Positions 52,299 to 59,750 of a stretch of DNA of 64,000 bases are shown here, piece by piece. The DNA is taken from contig NZ_JAQQWS010000007.1 of the NCBI RefSeq assembly GCF_028610675.1, forward strand, positions 133,461 through 197,460, written 5' to 3'. The notes under the pieces were generated by a model. That model searched no databases. It worked only from the letters and a program-made list of their open reading frames with translations, and had not been told where the DNA came from. The first letter of the stretch is position 1; each line of letters begins with the position of its first letter. Position numbers and translations under genes: made by a program. The stretch is from Alkalihalobacillus pseudalcaliphilus. Its GTDB lineage: Bacteria > Bacillota > Bacilli > Bacillales > Bacillaceae_D.

Positions 52299-53056
52299 TC
52301 CGCTTCCACCCCTTCGCGTGAGTCGTCGATAATACTTGCCTTCCCATCGGCAAAATACTTCTCTGCGTACATATTCATAATGCCGTGAATTCCTCCGGCT
52401 TTATTCACTATTCTAACTCCGTTGCCCCAAACAAACACTTTCATTATATCTCCAATCCGAACCTCCGTCGGCTGTGGTGCGTTTAAATATTCCGTAGGCA
52501 CGTGGAGTCCTAGTGCTCGGCGAAGTGAAATCGCCTTTCCGATGTGGACGTTGAAGCAATCGTTAGGGGCGCATTTGGCGATTCCTTTTGTATACACCGA
52601 ATTATTGTGTATATCGATAACCAACGCCACCACGACTCTCTTCTCCTTATTTACTACAAACTTGCAAAAGTCTGTTTTCACAGCTATTACAGTGTTTACG
52701 AACCACACTCCGCCCGCGACAGATTCAGTGTGGTTGTGCTGTAAAAGATCCTCAACATCCGCCTTCGCACGCTCAACGATTTCGTCGCGCATTCGTTGCT
52801 TATCTTCCTTCGACTGTTCGCGCGCCTTTTCGATCATTTGGCGACCTCTCTCCGCGCGTTCCTCGAAAGAATCTCGTCCTTGTTCCGCCAAAAAGTCGGC
52901 TCTAGCCTTAAGCAACTCCGCTACTTCTTTCCGTCTACTTTCTTCGCGACTATCAAACACCCGCCCTGCCTCGAATCCTTCCGCGTAAGCCTTGCGTTTA
53001 ACCTCGTCTACTACCGCCTGTAATTCGTTAGATAATTCCGCATAAGATTTCGCCAA
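52295..53056 (-). CDS. Hypothetical phage protein with coiled-coil N-terminus (253 aa)
   Basis: Start taken as TTG (MAKSYAELSNELQAVVDEVK) after GGAGGCGG; an ATG five codons upstream overlaps that site. Residues ~30-105 are a charged coiled coil (KEDKQRMRDEIVERAKADVE); the C-terminal half is globular (KTDFCKFVVNKEKRVVVALV). It may belong to the replication module, but no motif is clear. Confidence 0.65.
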   Translation of the reverse strand: MAKSYAELSNELQAVVDEVKRKAYAEGFEAGRVFDSREESRRKEVAELLKARADFLAEQGRDSFEERAERGRQMIEKAREQSKEDKQRMRDEIVERAKADVEDLLQHNHTESVAGGVWFVNTVIAVKTDFCKFVVNKEKRVVVALVIDIHNNSVYTKGIAKCAPNDCFNVHIGKAISLRRALGLHVPTEYLNAPQPTEVRIGDIMKVFVWGNGVRIVNKAGGIHGIMNMYAEKYFADGKASIIDDSREGVEAE

Positions 53057-53091
53057 AATAACCGCCTCCATAATTTCGTTTTATTCGCGCG

Positions 53092-53505
53092 TTACAGCCA
53101 ATCGAGCACGTTTTTGTCCGTGAGAGATTCCGCCGCCTTTTCCGCTTGGGCTTCCGCTTTCTTGCCGCGGGTTTCAGCCGCCTGCGCCTTCGCAAAGTTT
53201 CGATCCATGTGCGAATACATTAACGTAAAATGTACGAAAGGGTATTTCGCGTTTGGTCGATACTCCGCGTGGCATAGGTCGATAAATTTACGCAAGACGG
53301 TATTTCCGTATTTAGTCTGCGCCTGCTTCATCATTCCTTTTTCGCGTGACCATCGGACATTCTTCGCGCCACCGCCGCCTGGCAAATACTCAACGCCGTA
53401 TAATTCGCGGGTGCGATCTTCTAAATAAGCGGTGAAAGTCGTGCAATTCCAGTCGGCAAGCGGTAAGTTACGCCAGTCGGCTGTTTTCGGTTGTTTGCGT
53501 GGCAT
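53092..53505 (-). CDS. Hypothetical replication-module protein (137 aa)
   Basis: WNCTTFTAYLEDRTRELYGV, basic middle (RWSREKGMMKQAQTKYGN), HFTLMYSHMDRNFAKAQAAE and an alanine-rich helix. Lies upstream of the helicase loader, where phages often encode a replisome organiser, but the family is not certain. Confidence 0.55.
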   Translation of the reverse strand: MPRKQPKTADWRNLPLADWNCTTFTAYLEDRTRELYGVEYLPGGGGAKNVRWSREKGMMKQAQTKYGNTVLRKFIDLCHAEYRPNAKYPFVHFTLMYSHMDRNFAKAQAAETRGKKAEAQAEKAAESLTDKNVLDWL

Positions 53506-53819
53506 TAGGCGCTCGCCTCCTTTTTACGGAATTTTAATAAATTCTTTTCTCTTTGCACTATAACTCGGTAATCAAACGGACTATAATCTTCCTCCTTTGA
53601 TAAAGTATCGATAAACTTCTGTGCTTCTTCGCTTGACATGAAAACCCCACGCAAATACGAAACATCTAAAAAGTCGTACACAACTAAGAAGATTTTCGGC
53701 TGAGATTCTCGTTTCTTCTTTCGTTCTTCTTTTGCGTTATGAAAATACTTCCTTATCCCGAAATAAGTAGCAACTCCGAGGATAACCGCACTATATCCAA
53801 GTAACCAGTTCGTCATCAT
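53505..53819 (-). CDS. Membrane-anchored protein, unknown (104 aa)
   Basis: One N-terminal membrane segment (WLLGYSAVILGVATYFGI), then a basic stretch and a small alpha-beta domain. Start overlaps the previous stop (ATGATG); a second ATG follows at once. AT-rich. Confidence 0.65.
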   Translation of the reverse strand: MMTNWLLGYSAVILGVATYFGIRKYFHNAKEERKKKRESQPKIFLVVYDFLDVSYLRGVFMSSEEAQKFIDTLSKEEDYSPFDYRVIVQREKNLLKFRKKEASA

Positions 53820-54160
53820 TCGTTCAACTCCTCGTTTAGACGTTGTAAGAATATATCACATACAAACGCTTCATCGATACTAGCCGCCGTGACGTAACCT
53901 TCCTCGGCCATTTCTTTTATCACGGCAACTACGTGAGACAACCGCTCAACCTCCGCGAGTAAGTCCTCGACGTCAGTTCGGGCGTGTGCGATGAAGTCGG
54001 CATTGTTATCGCCCTTAATATCCGCAATTACGTGTACCCCTTTATTGAACGAACCTAACACGTATGTGCGGTAGTATGGGTCATCTAACGTAGCTCGCCA
54101 AGCTCCGTCCGTCGCCTTCGCAGCCCTTTCGCGAATCTCCGTTAATCGTTGTGCGTTCAT
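53816..54160 (-). CDS. Ead/Ea22-like phage protein (114 aa)
   Basis: LTEIRERAAKATDGAWRATL and ADFIAHARTDVEDLLAEVER match a small domain (Ead/Ea22-like) seen in many phage early proteins. Biochemical role unknown. Coupled on both sides by overlapping codons. Confidence 0.7.
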   Translation of the reverse strand: MNAQRLTEIRERAAKATDGAWRATLDDPYYRTYVLGSFNKGVHVIADIKGDNNADFIAHARTDVEDLLAEVERLSHVVAVIKEMAEEGYVTAASIDEAFVCDIFLQRLNEELNE

Positions 54161-54318
54161 TCGCTCGCCTCCTCGTACAATTTTCGGTAAATATCCGACC
54201 TCAGTTCCGCAAAATCCGCGGCCCCTTCCGGGCTATAGCCTACACGTTCCGATTCACGCTCAATAAGACTGCGGAAATCATCTAACAATCTCGCAAAAAT
54301 TATGCCTTTAGTAAGCAT
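54157..54318 (-). CDS. Small helical protein (53 aa)
   Basis: MLTKGIIFARLLDDFRSLIE, then acidic helix. ATG overlaps the previous stop (TAATG); stop overlaps the next start (ATGA). Function unknown. Confidence 0.65.
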   Translation of the reverse strand: MLTKGIIFARLLDDFRSLIERESERVGYSPEGAADFAELRSDIYRKLYEEASE

Positions 54319-54641
54319 TATACATTCACTCCTTCGACTTCAATATCGAGTATTGATAATACTTCCTTAATATAGAAACGATGATTACCGTAGTACGAGG
54401 TTTGGTATAAATCTCGAATTTTATCGTGCTTCTCCCGCTCAGTTAGTTCGATTTTATAGCCCACGTACAACGCACGTATTAAAGTATCGAGAGGCATTCC
54501 GTTAATAGGCGTCCATGCACTTTCCCAACCGTCACCCTCTTCTGCGTGCTCCCTAACGATGTCCTCAACGTCCCCGAACTCTAAAATGTTGTCGATTGCC
54601 GCCGCTTGTTCTCGTGTAATCGTTACTGTTCCCGTTGACAT
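54318..54641 (-). CDS. Phage early protein, paralog 1 of a tandem pair (107 aa)
   Basis: Shares with its upstream neighbour ITREQAAAIDNIL, ALYVGYKIELTEREKHDKI and IEVEGVNV. The pair arose by tandem duplication and has since diverged. Mostly helical, with an ending beta strand. Function unknown. Confidence 0.7.
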   Translation of the reverse strand: MSTGTVTITREQAAAIDNILEFGDVEDIVREHAEEGDGWESAWTPINGMPLDTLIRALYVGYKIELTEREKHDKIRDLYQTSYYGNHRFYIKEVLSILDIEVEGVNV

Positions 54642-54970
54642 TATGCGTTCACCCCTTCGATTTTAATTTCGAGAATGTCGAGCGTGTCGCTTATTCCGCG
54701 GATATAATGTTCTGCCTGAGTGCTGTAGGCTGTCCCGAGTTTATATCCGTAGTAAGCCTCTTTTACTTTTTCGTGCTTCTCTGCTTCCGTTAACTCAACC
54801 GTATATCCTACGAAAAGTGCTCGGGCAAGCTCCGCCGTTGTTAATTTGTTTAACGTTGTTCCGCAATATCTTTCGATATGCTCCGCGATAATTTCGTCAG
54901 GTCCGTAAACTTCCATTAACATTTCCAATGCGTCAGCTTGCTCGCGAGTCAACTTAATTTTTTCCGTCAT
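54641..54970 (-). CDS. Phage early protein, paralog 2 of a tandem pair (109 aa)
   Basis: LTREQADALEMLMEVYG, ALFVGYTVELTEAEKHEKVK and IKIEGVNA correspond to the same parts of the next gene. ATG after AAAGGGGACGG. Function unknown. Confidence 0.7.
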   Translation of the reverse strand: MTEKIKLTREQADALEMLMEVYGPDEIIAEHIERYCGTTLNKLTTAELARALFVGYTVELTEAEKHEKVKEAYYGYKLGTAYSTQAEHYIRGISDTLDILEIKIEGVNA

Positions 54971-55035
54971 ATTACCGTCCCCTTTGCGTTTTTATTCCGT
55001 CCGAATAGTAACAGTCCCGACCGCCCTTAACGTCG

Positions 55036-55353
55036 CTATTTCCCCGCGATTCGAATGGCGTCAGCTAGGTCGGTAAGCTCCGCAATTAGTTCCGCCAATG
55101 TTTCCGCCTCGGACGTTAAGGTCGTATGGCGGGCGATAGCTTTTAACGCGGACGCAATCGTTGCGTGGTACGACCCTATTTCCGCCCAAGTTTCGCGGGG
55201 CGACGGGTCGAGGTCGGGCGTGGCTGCGATTAGCTCCGCCCATTTCGGCGATTTCGTGGGGTCGACGGTGCGACGTTCTACTACGGAGAATTGGCGGGCG
55301 CCGTCCGATTTGATTCCGTACCGTTGCGTGATGATTAGCGGTTGTTTCGTCAT
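55036..55353 (-). CDS. Hypothetical phage protein (105 aa)
   Basis: Basic N-terminus (QRYGIKSDGARQFSVVERR), then an alanine-rich helical domain (EAETLAELIAELTDLADA). ATG after AAGGAGG, overlapping the previous stop. Function unknown. Confidence 0.65.
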   Translation of the reverse strand: MTKQPLIITQRYGIKSDGARQFSVVERRTVDPTKSPKWAELIAATPDLDPSPRETWAEIGSYHATIASALKAIARHTTLTSEAETLAELIAELTDLADAIRIAGK

Positions 55354-55682
55354 TTAGCGACCTCCTTCGTAGTCATGTCGCCGTCCCATTCGTGGAAAAC
55401 TGCGTGTGCTTCGTTAATAATACGCTGCTCCTCTTCGCGCTCAATAAGTCGTTCTTCGTAGTTTAATACACTATGTCGGGCGACCTTTACGAAGTCATTG
55501 CGATACTTTTCCTCCGCCCTCAACGTAGCAACAAGCCTAAACCTTCGAAATAGTTTCCATTTTATATACGGCTCAAATATTTCAACTTTGTAAATATCGC
55601 CACCGTCATCGTACCAATAGATATTTTTAATAGTTACGCGATACTCTCCTCGGTCAGTTGTTACGGGGTATTTCGATAGCAT
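55350..55682 (-). CDS. Hypothetical phage protein (110 aa)
   Basis: YRVTIKNIYWYDDGGDIYKV and KWKLFRRFRLVATLRAEEKY suggest a small beta domain followed by charged helices (EERLIEREEEQRIINEA). ATG after GGAGGAG. Function unknown. Confidence 0.65.
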   Translation of the reverse strand: MLSKYPVTTDRGEYRVTIKNIYWYDDGGDIYKVEIFEPYIKWKLFRRFRLVATLRAEEKYRNDFVKVARHSVLNYEERLIEREEEQRIINEAHAVFHEWDGDMTTKEVAK

Positions 55683-55735
55683 AACGACTCCTCCTTGTTT
55701 TTGCCGGTGTGAACACGGGCGATTTGGCGTTTTGA

Positions 55736-56002
55736 TTACGCGTAAACGAATATGTCTACGAGACGCTTACCGTACTTAAATCGTTGGAAATGAGGCGTTT
55801 TCGGCAATTCCTTGACTAATTCCGGGCGGTTCCGCCGAACTTCGCTTATAGACGACGCGACTCCGATGTCGACAAGAATACGCGGTAAGTATATTTCGCG
55901 GGTAAAGTGCGTGACAGTTGCGGTGACGACTCCGTATTGGTGAGTCGGCTGGGATTCGTTGTTGACGTTGACTACGTAATGTATCGGGTGGTCACGTTTC
56001 AC
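55736..56002 (-). CDS. Hypothetical phage protein (88 aa)
   Basis: GTG start after AAGGAGG. IHYVVNVNNESQPTHQYGVV, then IGVASSISEVRRNRPELVK and RLVDIFVYA; the middle is typical of a small DNA-binding fold. It is the first gene after the iteron region at 56.1-56.3 kb. Function unknown. Confidence 0.6.
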   Translation of the reverse strand: MKRDHPIHYVVNVNNESQPTHQYGVVTATVTHFTREIYLPRILVDIGVASSISEVRRNRPELVKELPKTPHFQRFKYGKRLVDIFVYA

Positions 56003-56091
56003 GGGCGGTTCCTCCTTCGGTTAAATTGGCGCGGTGAGGGCGGCGGCTCACTTAACTCATTTTCTGCGTGATCTTTTTATTATTTAAGTTC

Positions 56092-56159
56092 TTTCGCGGA
56101 TAAATAATAGGCAGTTATGAACGTTAGTGAATGACTGCTGAGGAACGTAGTGACGAATG
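56092..56159 (+). repeat. Conserved element, copy B (shared with 19431-19499)
   Basis: TTTCGCGGA followed by a 44-bp core (56116-56159) that differs from copy A at only a few positions. Same internal half-repeats and same place relative to a winged-helix gene. Confidence 0.8.
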
Positions 56160-56174
56160 GTTTTGCCAAGTACT

Positions 56175-56213
56175 TTAGTATAGATAAATAAGTATAGATA
56201 AACCTTAGTATAG
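56175..56213 (+). repeat. 14-bp tandem repeats in AT-rich DNA
   Basis: TTAGTATAGATAAA and TAAGTATAGATAAA in tandem, then a partial TTAGTATAG. On the minus strand each contains TATACT, so the repeats could also carry promoter activity for the downstream early genes. Confidence 0.6.
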
Positions 56214-56241
56214 TTACTAGGTAAATGTTGCAGGTCAGTCA

Positions 56242-56283
56242 TGAAATATTTGCCGTTAGGCGTGAACTATTTACCGCTAGGCA
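56242..56283 (+). repeat. Two 21-bp tandem repeats (iteron-like) across the stop of the second winged-helix gene
   Basis: TGAAATATTTGCCGTTAGGC and TGAACTATTTACCGCTAGGC units, head to tail. The stop codon of the gene (56277) lies in the second unit, exactly as in the module at 19.6 kb, though the repeat sequence differs. Confidence 0.65.
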
Positions 56284-56603
56284 GGCGGGTCGAGTATATA
56301 ATAAACGTTGCTTGACCGATACCCGCGCCCATCATATCGCGCCTCTACCGATATTAATTCGGCTTCTTTTAGTCGCGAGATGGAATACCGCACCATTCGT
56401 TCACTACATCCGCAAAGTTCGGCTAATCGCTCAATGGACGGATAGGACGTGAGAGTTTCGTTATCCGCGTACATGCACAGCATGACGTATACGAGTTTAT
56501 CAGTGGGTCGCGTTAGGGTTTCGGTGTATTCCATTACGGCGCGGTCGACCCATACGAACTTACGATTGCGTCTGTCGATGACTTTCGGTTTTTGTTCACT
56601 CAA
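56277..56603 (-). CDS. Winged-helix DNA-binding protein, candidate replication initiator (copy B)
   Basis: 108 residues from a TTG (MSEQKPKVIDRRNRKFVWVD) 8 nt after AAGGAG. KLVYVMLCMYADNETLTSYP, then helix-turn-helix SIERLAELCGCSERMVRYSI and a wing (RGYRSSNVYYIL), typical of HTH_36 initiator-type domains. 21-bp repeats overlap its end. It may start replication or repress its own region; the shared layout with 19.6 kb supports a common job. Confidence 0.65.
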   Translation of the reverse strand: MSEQKPKVIDRRNRKFVWVDRAVMEYTETLTRPTDKLVYVMLCMYADNETLTSYPSIERLAELCGCSERMVRYSISRLKEAELISVEARYDGRGYRSSNVYYILDPPA

Positions 56604-57532
56604 TTTAATGACTCCTTCCAAGCTTCAATCGATGGAACTTTACTTTTAATATCATGAATCGGGCGTTTATTGTCGCTACACCAATTTACATATGATTTAA
56701 ATTCTTGTTCGCTTAGGTTATTTAAAGATGCTAAATAAGGTATGACGTGATCAAGTTCTGAGATCTTCAAAGGATTTTTCGTACTTTTATATGAGTTACA
56801 AGATCGGCATAAAGGAATAATATTTTCTATCGTGTTTCCGCCATGTCCCCAATTTCTTGGAATGTAGTGATCTAAGGATATTTCCTTAGAAGTACCGCAT
56901 TTACAACATTTATTATTAAAATGCTTAAACGCCACTAAATACTCCTTCTCACTCAAAGTGTTAGGTAATCCAGTATTCGCGTATCTCTTTTTAGTTACTA
57001 ATACTTTGACTTTTACGTAATTATCTTTGACATATGAATTTCTTCTTTTAGACTCGCAACTTTTACAATGGAAGTAAATCCCTAAATATCCGTGCTTACA
57101 AGGTGAAAATTCTCCTATATTTTTATTTTTACTACATTTAGTGCAGGTTTTATAGATGGATTGACATAGTACGTTGTGGTGCTTTTTATTCAAATAATTA
57201 TGTAACCCTCCATATGAACTTACACAGTACCTAGACAAAAGCACGTCATCCTTTGACTTGAAATTCTCAGATATATAGAAATTATGATGCAAAGAATCTC
57301 TTGCTATTTCGTCCAACCTATCCTCATACCACAACCACTCAAAATTGATAACCTCTTGCGGCACATCTCTTGTTAAATCTTCGATGACTTTGTATACTTC
57401 CAGTTTCTTGCTCTTTATCAGCCTAATTAATACTTGATGATGAATACCTAACATTTTGGCGGTTTTATTAATTGAATAACCCTTATCTAATTCACTTTGA
57501 TATCTCTCAATTAACTCGATCATGTTCTTCAC
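56600..57532 (-). CDS. HNH endonuclease (free-standing homing-type)
   Basis: 310 residues. N-terminal helix-turn-helix (YSINKTAKMLGIHHQVLIRL), a Cys4 zinc finger (CTKCSKNKNIGEF, CKSCESKRR), and the HNH core with CCKCGTSKEISLDHYIPRNW and NIIPLCRSCNSYKS. The start is GTG at 57532 or ATG at 57523 (MIELIERYQ). AT-rich, so probably a mobile insertion. No intron is apparent around it. Confidence 0.85.
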   Translation of the reverse strand: MKNMIELIERYQSELDKGYSINKTAKMLGIHHQVLIRLIKSKKLEVYKVIEDLTRDVPQEVINFEWLWYEDRLDEIARDSLHHNFYISENFKSKDDVLLSRYCVSSYGGLHNYLNKKHHNVLCQSIYKTCTKCSKNKNIGEFSPCKHGYLGIYFHCKSCESKRRNSYVKDNYVKVKVLVTKKRYANTGLPNTLSEKEYLVAFKHFNNKCCKCGTSKEISLDHYIPRNWGHGGNTIENIIPLCRSCNSYKSTKNPLKISELDHVIPYLASLNNLSEQEFKSYVNWCSDNKRPIHDIKSKVPSIEAWKESLN

Positions 57533-57551
57533 CGACCCTAATATTTTTTGT

Positions 57552-57595
57552 CCCTATACTTATTAATGCGAAAGCACATCGCAAATGTTGGGACA
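57552..57595 (-). promoter_or_regulatory. Matched 44-bp promoter-like element, copy 2
   Basis: Same blocks and spacing as at 45744-45787: GTCCCAA, 13 nt, CTTTCGCAT, 2 nt, ATAAGTATAGGG, located before the HNH gene. Confidence 0.65.
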
Positions 57596-57603
57596 TTTTC
57601 CGC

Positions 57604-57635
57604 AAAAAAAAATAACCCCGCCCATTTGGACGGAG
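57604..57635 (-). terminator. Rho-independent terminator after the membrane protein gene
   Basis: Minus strand CTCCGTCC-AAAT-GGGCGGGG (8-bp stem) followed by TTATTTTTTTTT. Separates the integrase/membrane protein genes from the early operon. Confidence 0.85.
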
Positions 57636-57644
57636 CTACTTTCG

Positions 57645-58385
57645 TTATTGGCGCACTTTTCCGCGCTCTAAATTTTCCCGCATCTTATCAGACATATTAT
57701 CGTAAATAAGCGGCGTAATCATAAACGCACTAGCCTCGTTGTAAATCCGCCACTCTTGACCGCTCGCCAAGTTGCGGAAATTATCGTAATTCAATGCTTC
57801 ATAATCTTCGCGGTCATATTCTAAACTAACGACCCATTCGTTTGATTCGTTACCTTTCGCATCGAGCACATTTGTCGTTATATCAACGTATACAGCCGCA
57901 ATTTCGTCATCTAGTTCATACGCCTCGTGAATCGCTTCTAACGCCCAAAACGCGTGATTAGTGGCGATTGAATTTTCGCTCCAAGAGCCGTGCGCATCCA
58001 TTGTTATCGATAGGTGTCCGTGCTCACTAAGTTCGGCGTCGTGTACGCGCGAATTATCTTCGACAAGGGCTTCGGCGACCGTTCGATTAGACAGGCGTTC
58101 CTGTTCCGCATCTTCCTCCGCTGCGGCTGCCGCCTCTGCCTCGGCTTTCTCCGCTTCCTTACGTTCTTTTTCGGCTAGCCTTTCCGCCGCTTCCGTTTGT
58201 TTCTCTTCCTCCGCGGCCACTCGTTCCGCTTCCAGTTCGTCGTAATCAATAAACGGTGTCGTCGCAAGTAATACCACGAAACTCGCTACGAATACGTTAC
58301 GAGCGCCTTTCGATTTCTTACGCCACCAAACTAGAGCTGCGATAAACGCAACCATTACAGCCAATCCCGCTATTCCCGCTGCCAT
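57645..58385 (-). CDS. Membrane protein with coiled coil, next to integrase; candidate lysogenic accessory or exclusion protein
   Basis: 246 residues. Two N-terminal membrane segments (AGIAGLAVMVAFIAALVWW and NVFVASFVVLLATTPFI), then a Glu/Ala-rich coiled coil (~55-105) and a C-terminal domain (HGSWSENSIATNHAFWALEA). ATG after GCGGAGG. A TATAAT box lies at 58426-58431. With its own promoter region and terminator it may be expressed in the lysogen. Function unknown. Confidence 0.65.
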   Translation of the reverse strand: MAAGIAGLAVMVAFIAALVWWRKKSKGARNVFVASFVVLLATTPFIDYDELEAERVAAEEEKQTEAAERLAEKERKEAEKAEAEAAAAAEEDAEQERLSNRTVAEALVEDNSRVHDAELSEHGHLSITMDAHGSWSENSIATNHAFWALEAIHEAYELDDEIAAVYVDITTNVLDAKGNESNEWVVSLEYDREDYEALNYDNFRNLASGQEWRIYNEASAFMITPLIYDNMSDKMRENLERGKVRQ

Positions 58386-58425
58386 TCCGTCAACCTCCGC
58401 TTCCTCCTACACGTTATATAGGAAG

Positions 58426-58431
58426 ATTATA
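58426..58431 (-). promoter_or_regulatory. -10 box upstream of the membrane protein gene
   Basis: TATAAT on the minus strand, 40 bp before the start. The best -35 match (TTGTGG) is 20 bp away, which is long, so this is a tentative promoter. Confidence 0.4.
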
Positions 58432-58459
58432 CCGTAAATTGGCGAAGTATTCCACAAAA

Positions 58460-59413
58460 TTACAGATTTTCGAGCGGGCTGAATTTTTTATGCTTCGCAG
58501 CTACGTCCGCGGAAAATAAGTTAACGTAATTCCGCACCATCTCTAGCGAAGTATGTCCGAGTATTTTTTGTAACGCGAACACATCGGCTCCATTCTGTAC
58601 GGACATTTTTGCGAATGTGTGGCGAAAAGTATGCGGACTACAGCGAACATTTTGTATATTCGCGCGCCTTCCGTACAATGCGATAAACTCCTGTATACGC
58701 CGCTTGGACAGCGTTTGGTCGTCTATATTCACGAATAGAGATTCTGCGGGCAATGTACCGCGAATGGCTACGTATTTTCGTAGTTGTCGTTTAAGCGTAG
58801 TTTGCATCGGGACTAGCCGCTCCTTATTGCCTTTGCCGTCGACCAATATCGTATTATCTTCCCACCGGATATCGCCGACACTAAGATCGACAAGTTCCCT
58901 CGCTCGAATGCCGGTGTCCAGCATTAACGACATTATCGTATAGTCGCGGATTCCCGTAAATGTCGCCTGATTCGGTTGCTCGAAAAGTGCCCGAATCTGC
59001 TCTCGCGTAAACGTTTGGATAACTTCTTTCTTCGCTTTAACTAGCGAAATGTTTTGGAACGGACTCTCGTCGATCATTCCTTCCGCCTCTAAGAAATTAA
59101 AGAACGCCCTTAACGCCCGCAGCCGGGTATTAATCGTGGTCGCTTTTAGGCCCGCCTCCATCATCGCGAGTATCACGTCCTCCTTAATCGTAGCAGGCGT
59201 AATTTTTGTCGGATGAGTATCTACGCGTCGCATTTCTAGTAAGCGAAGCGTGCCGATTAGCTCGTTCTTATAATACCGCATAGTGTATTCGCTTAAATTC
59301 TTTATGCGACAATTCCGCAAGAAAACGCTGATACTCACGTCAAAATCTTCGGCTTCGACGCGTTCCCTCCGTACAGGCATGTCCCTGTTTATTTCGTTTT
59401 TTCTGCGTGCCAA
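58460..59413 (-). CDS. int: Phage integrase, tyrosine recombinase
   Basis: 317 residues from a TTG (MARRKNEINRDMPVRRERVE) 6 nt after GGAGGTG. An N-terminal SAM-like DNA-binding domain (NLSEYTMRYYKNELIGTLRL) is followed by the catalytic domain with TGIRARELVDLSVGDI (Arg), PHTFRHTFAKMSV (HxxR), LGHTSLEMVRNYVN (GH and Tyr). It recombines attP with a host tRNA-Leu gene and lies next to that junction. Confidence 0.95.
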   Translation of the reverse strand: MARRKNEINRDMPVRRERVEAEDFDVSISVFLRNCRIKNLSEYTMRYYKNELIGTLRLLEMRRVDTHPTKITPATIKEDVILAMMEAGLKATTINTRLRALRAFFNFLEAEGMIDESPFQNISLVKAKKEVIQTFTREQIRALFEQPNQATFTGIRDYTIMSLMLDTGIRARELVDLSVGDIRWEDNTILVDGKGNKERLVPMQTTLKRQLRKYVAIRGTLPAESLFVNIDDQTLSKRRIQEFIALYGRRANIQNVRCSPHTFRHTFAKMSVQNGADVFALQKILGHTSLEMVRNYVNLFSADVAAKHKKFSPLENL

Positions 59414-59560
59414 TCGCAACACCTCCGCTATATTTGTCGTACGCGCAGCGGTCAAAATCCGTCAATTTAACGAATCGTGTGCGATGATTTTCAGAAACAC
59501 AAAAAACACCGACCCACTTTTCGTGTGAATCAGCGTTGTATCAACGTTTAAATGTCCGTG

Positions 59561-59581
59561 GCTCAAACTACGCATTTTGAG
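59561..59581. other. Prophage-host junction (att site) in tRNA-Leu anticodon loop
   Basis: Plus strand GCTCAAACTACGCATTTTGA then G. The tRNA sequence on the host side is intact up to the anticodon loop CTCAAAA (59575-59581). Beyond it the sequence (TGCGTAG) no longer matches a tRNA stem. CTCAAA and TTTGAG arms flank ATGCGTAG, a dyad typical of recombinase cores. This marks the right end of the prophage. Confidence 0.75.
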
Positions 59582-59613
59582 TCGTGCGCGTCTGCCAATT
59601 CCGCCACATCGGC
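59575..59613 (-). pseudogene. 5' half of tRNA-Leu(CAA), cut by prophage integration
   Basis: GCCGATGTGGCGGAATTGGC and GACGCGCACGACTCAAAA are the acceptor 5' strand, D arm and 5' anticodon stem-loop of a Leu tRNA. The 3' stem should be TCGTG but reads TGCGT, and no variable arm, T arm or acceptor 3' strand follows. The missing half is expected at the other prophage end, outside this window. Confidence 0.8.
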
Positions 59614-59662
59614 ATAAATATAGCTCCTCAATGAGGGTCTATGGCTTGAACTGACAAGGATA

Positions 59663-59691
59663 ATAATATCATTTAGGAATGGGCTTGTCAA
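59663..59691 (-). promoter_or_regulatory. Promoter of the interrupted tRNA-Leu gene
   Basis: Minus strand TTGACA, 17 bp, TATTAT, about 50 bp before the tRNA 5' end. It now reads into the prophage right end toward the att site and the integrase. Confidence 0.8.
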
Positions 59692-59750
59692 TGATATTCT
59701 ATGTAATTATATAGGCTAAGAAAGTAACAAATCATTTGCTAGGCATATTG

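Noticed and set aside
52422..52988. Plus-strand open frame of 188 codons
   Set aside because: It lies wholly opposite a coiled-coil gene with a good start; no ribosome site and serine-rich low-complexity translation.
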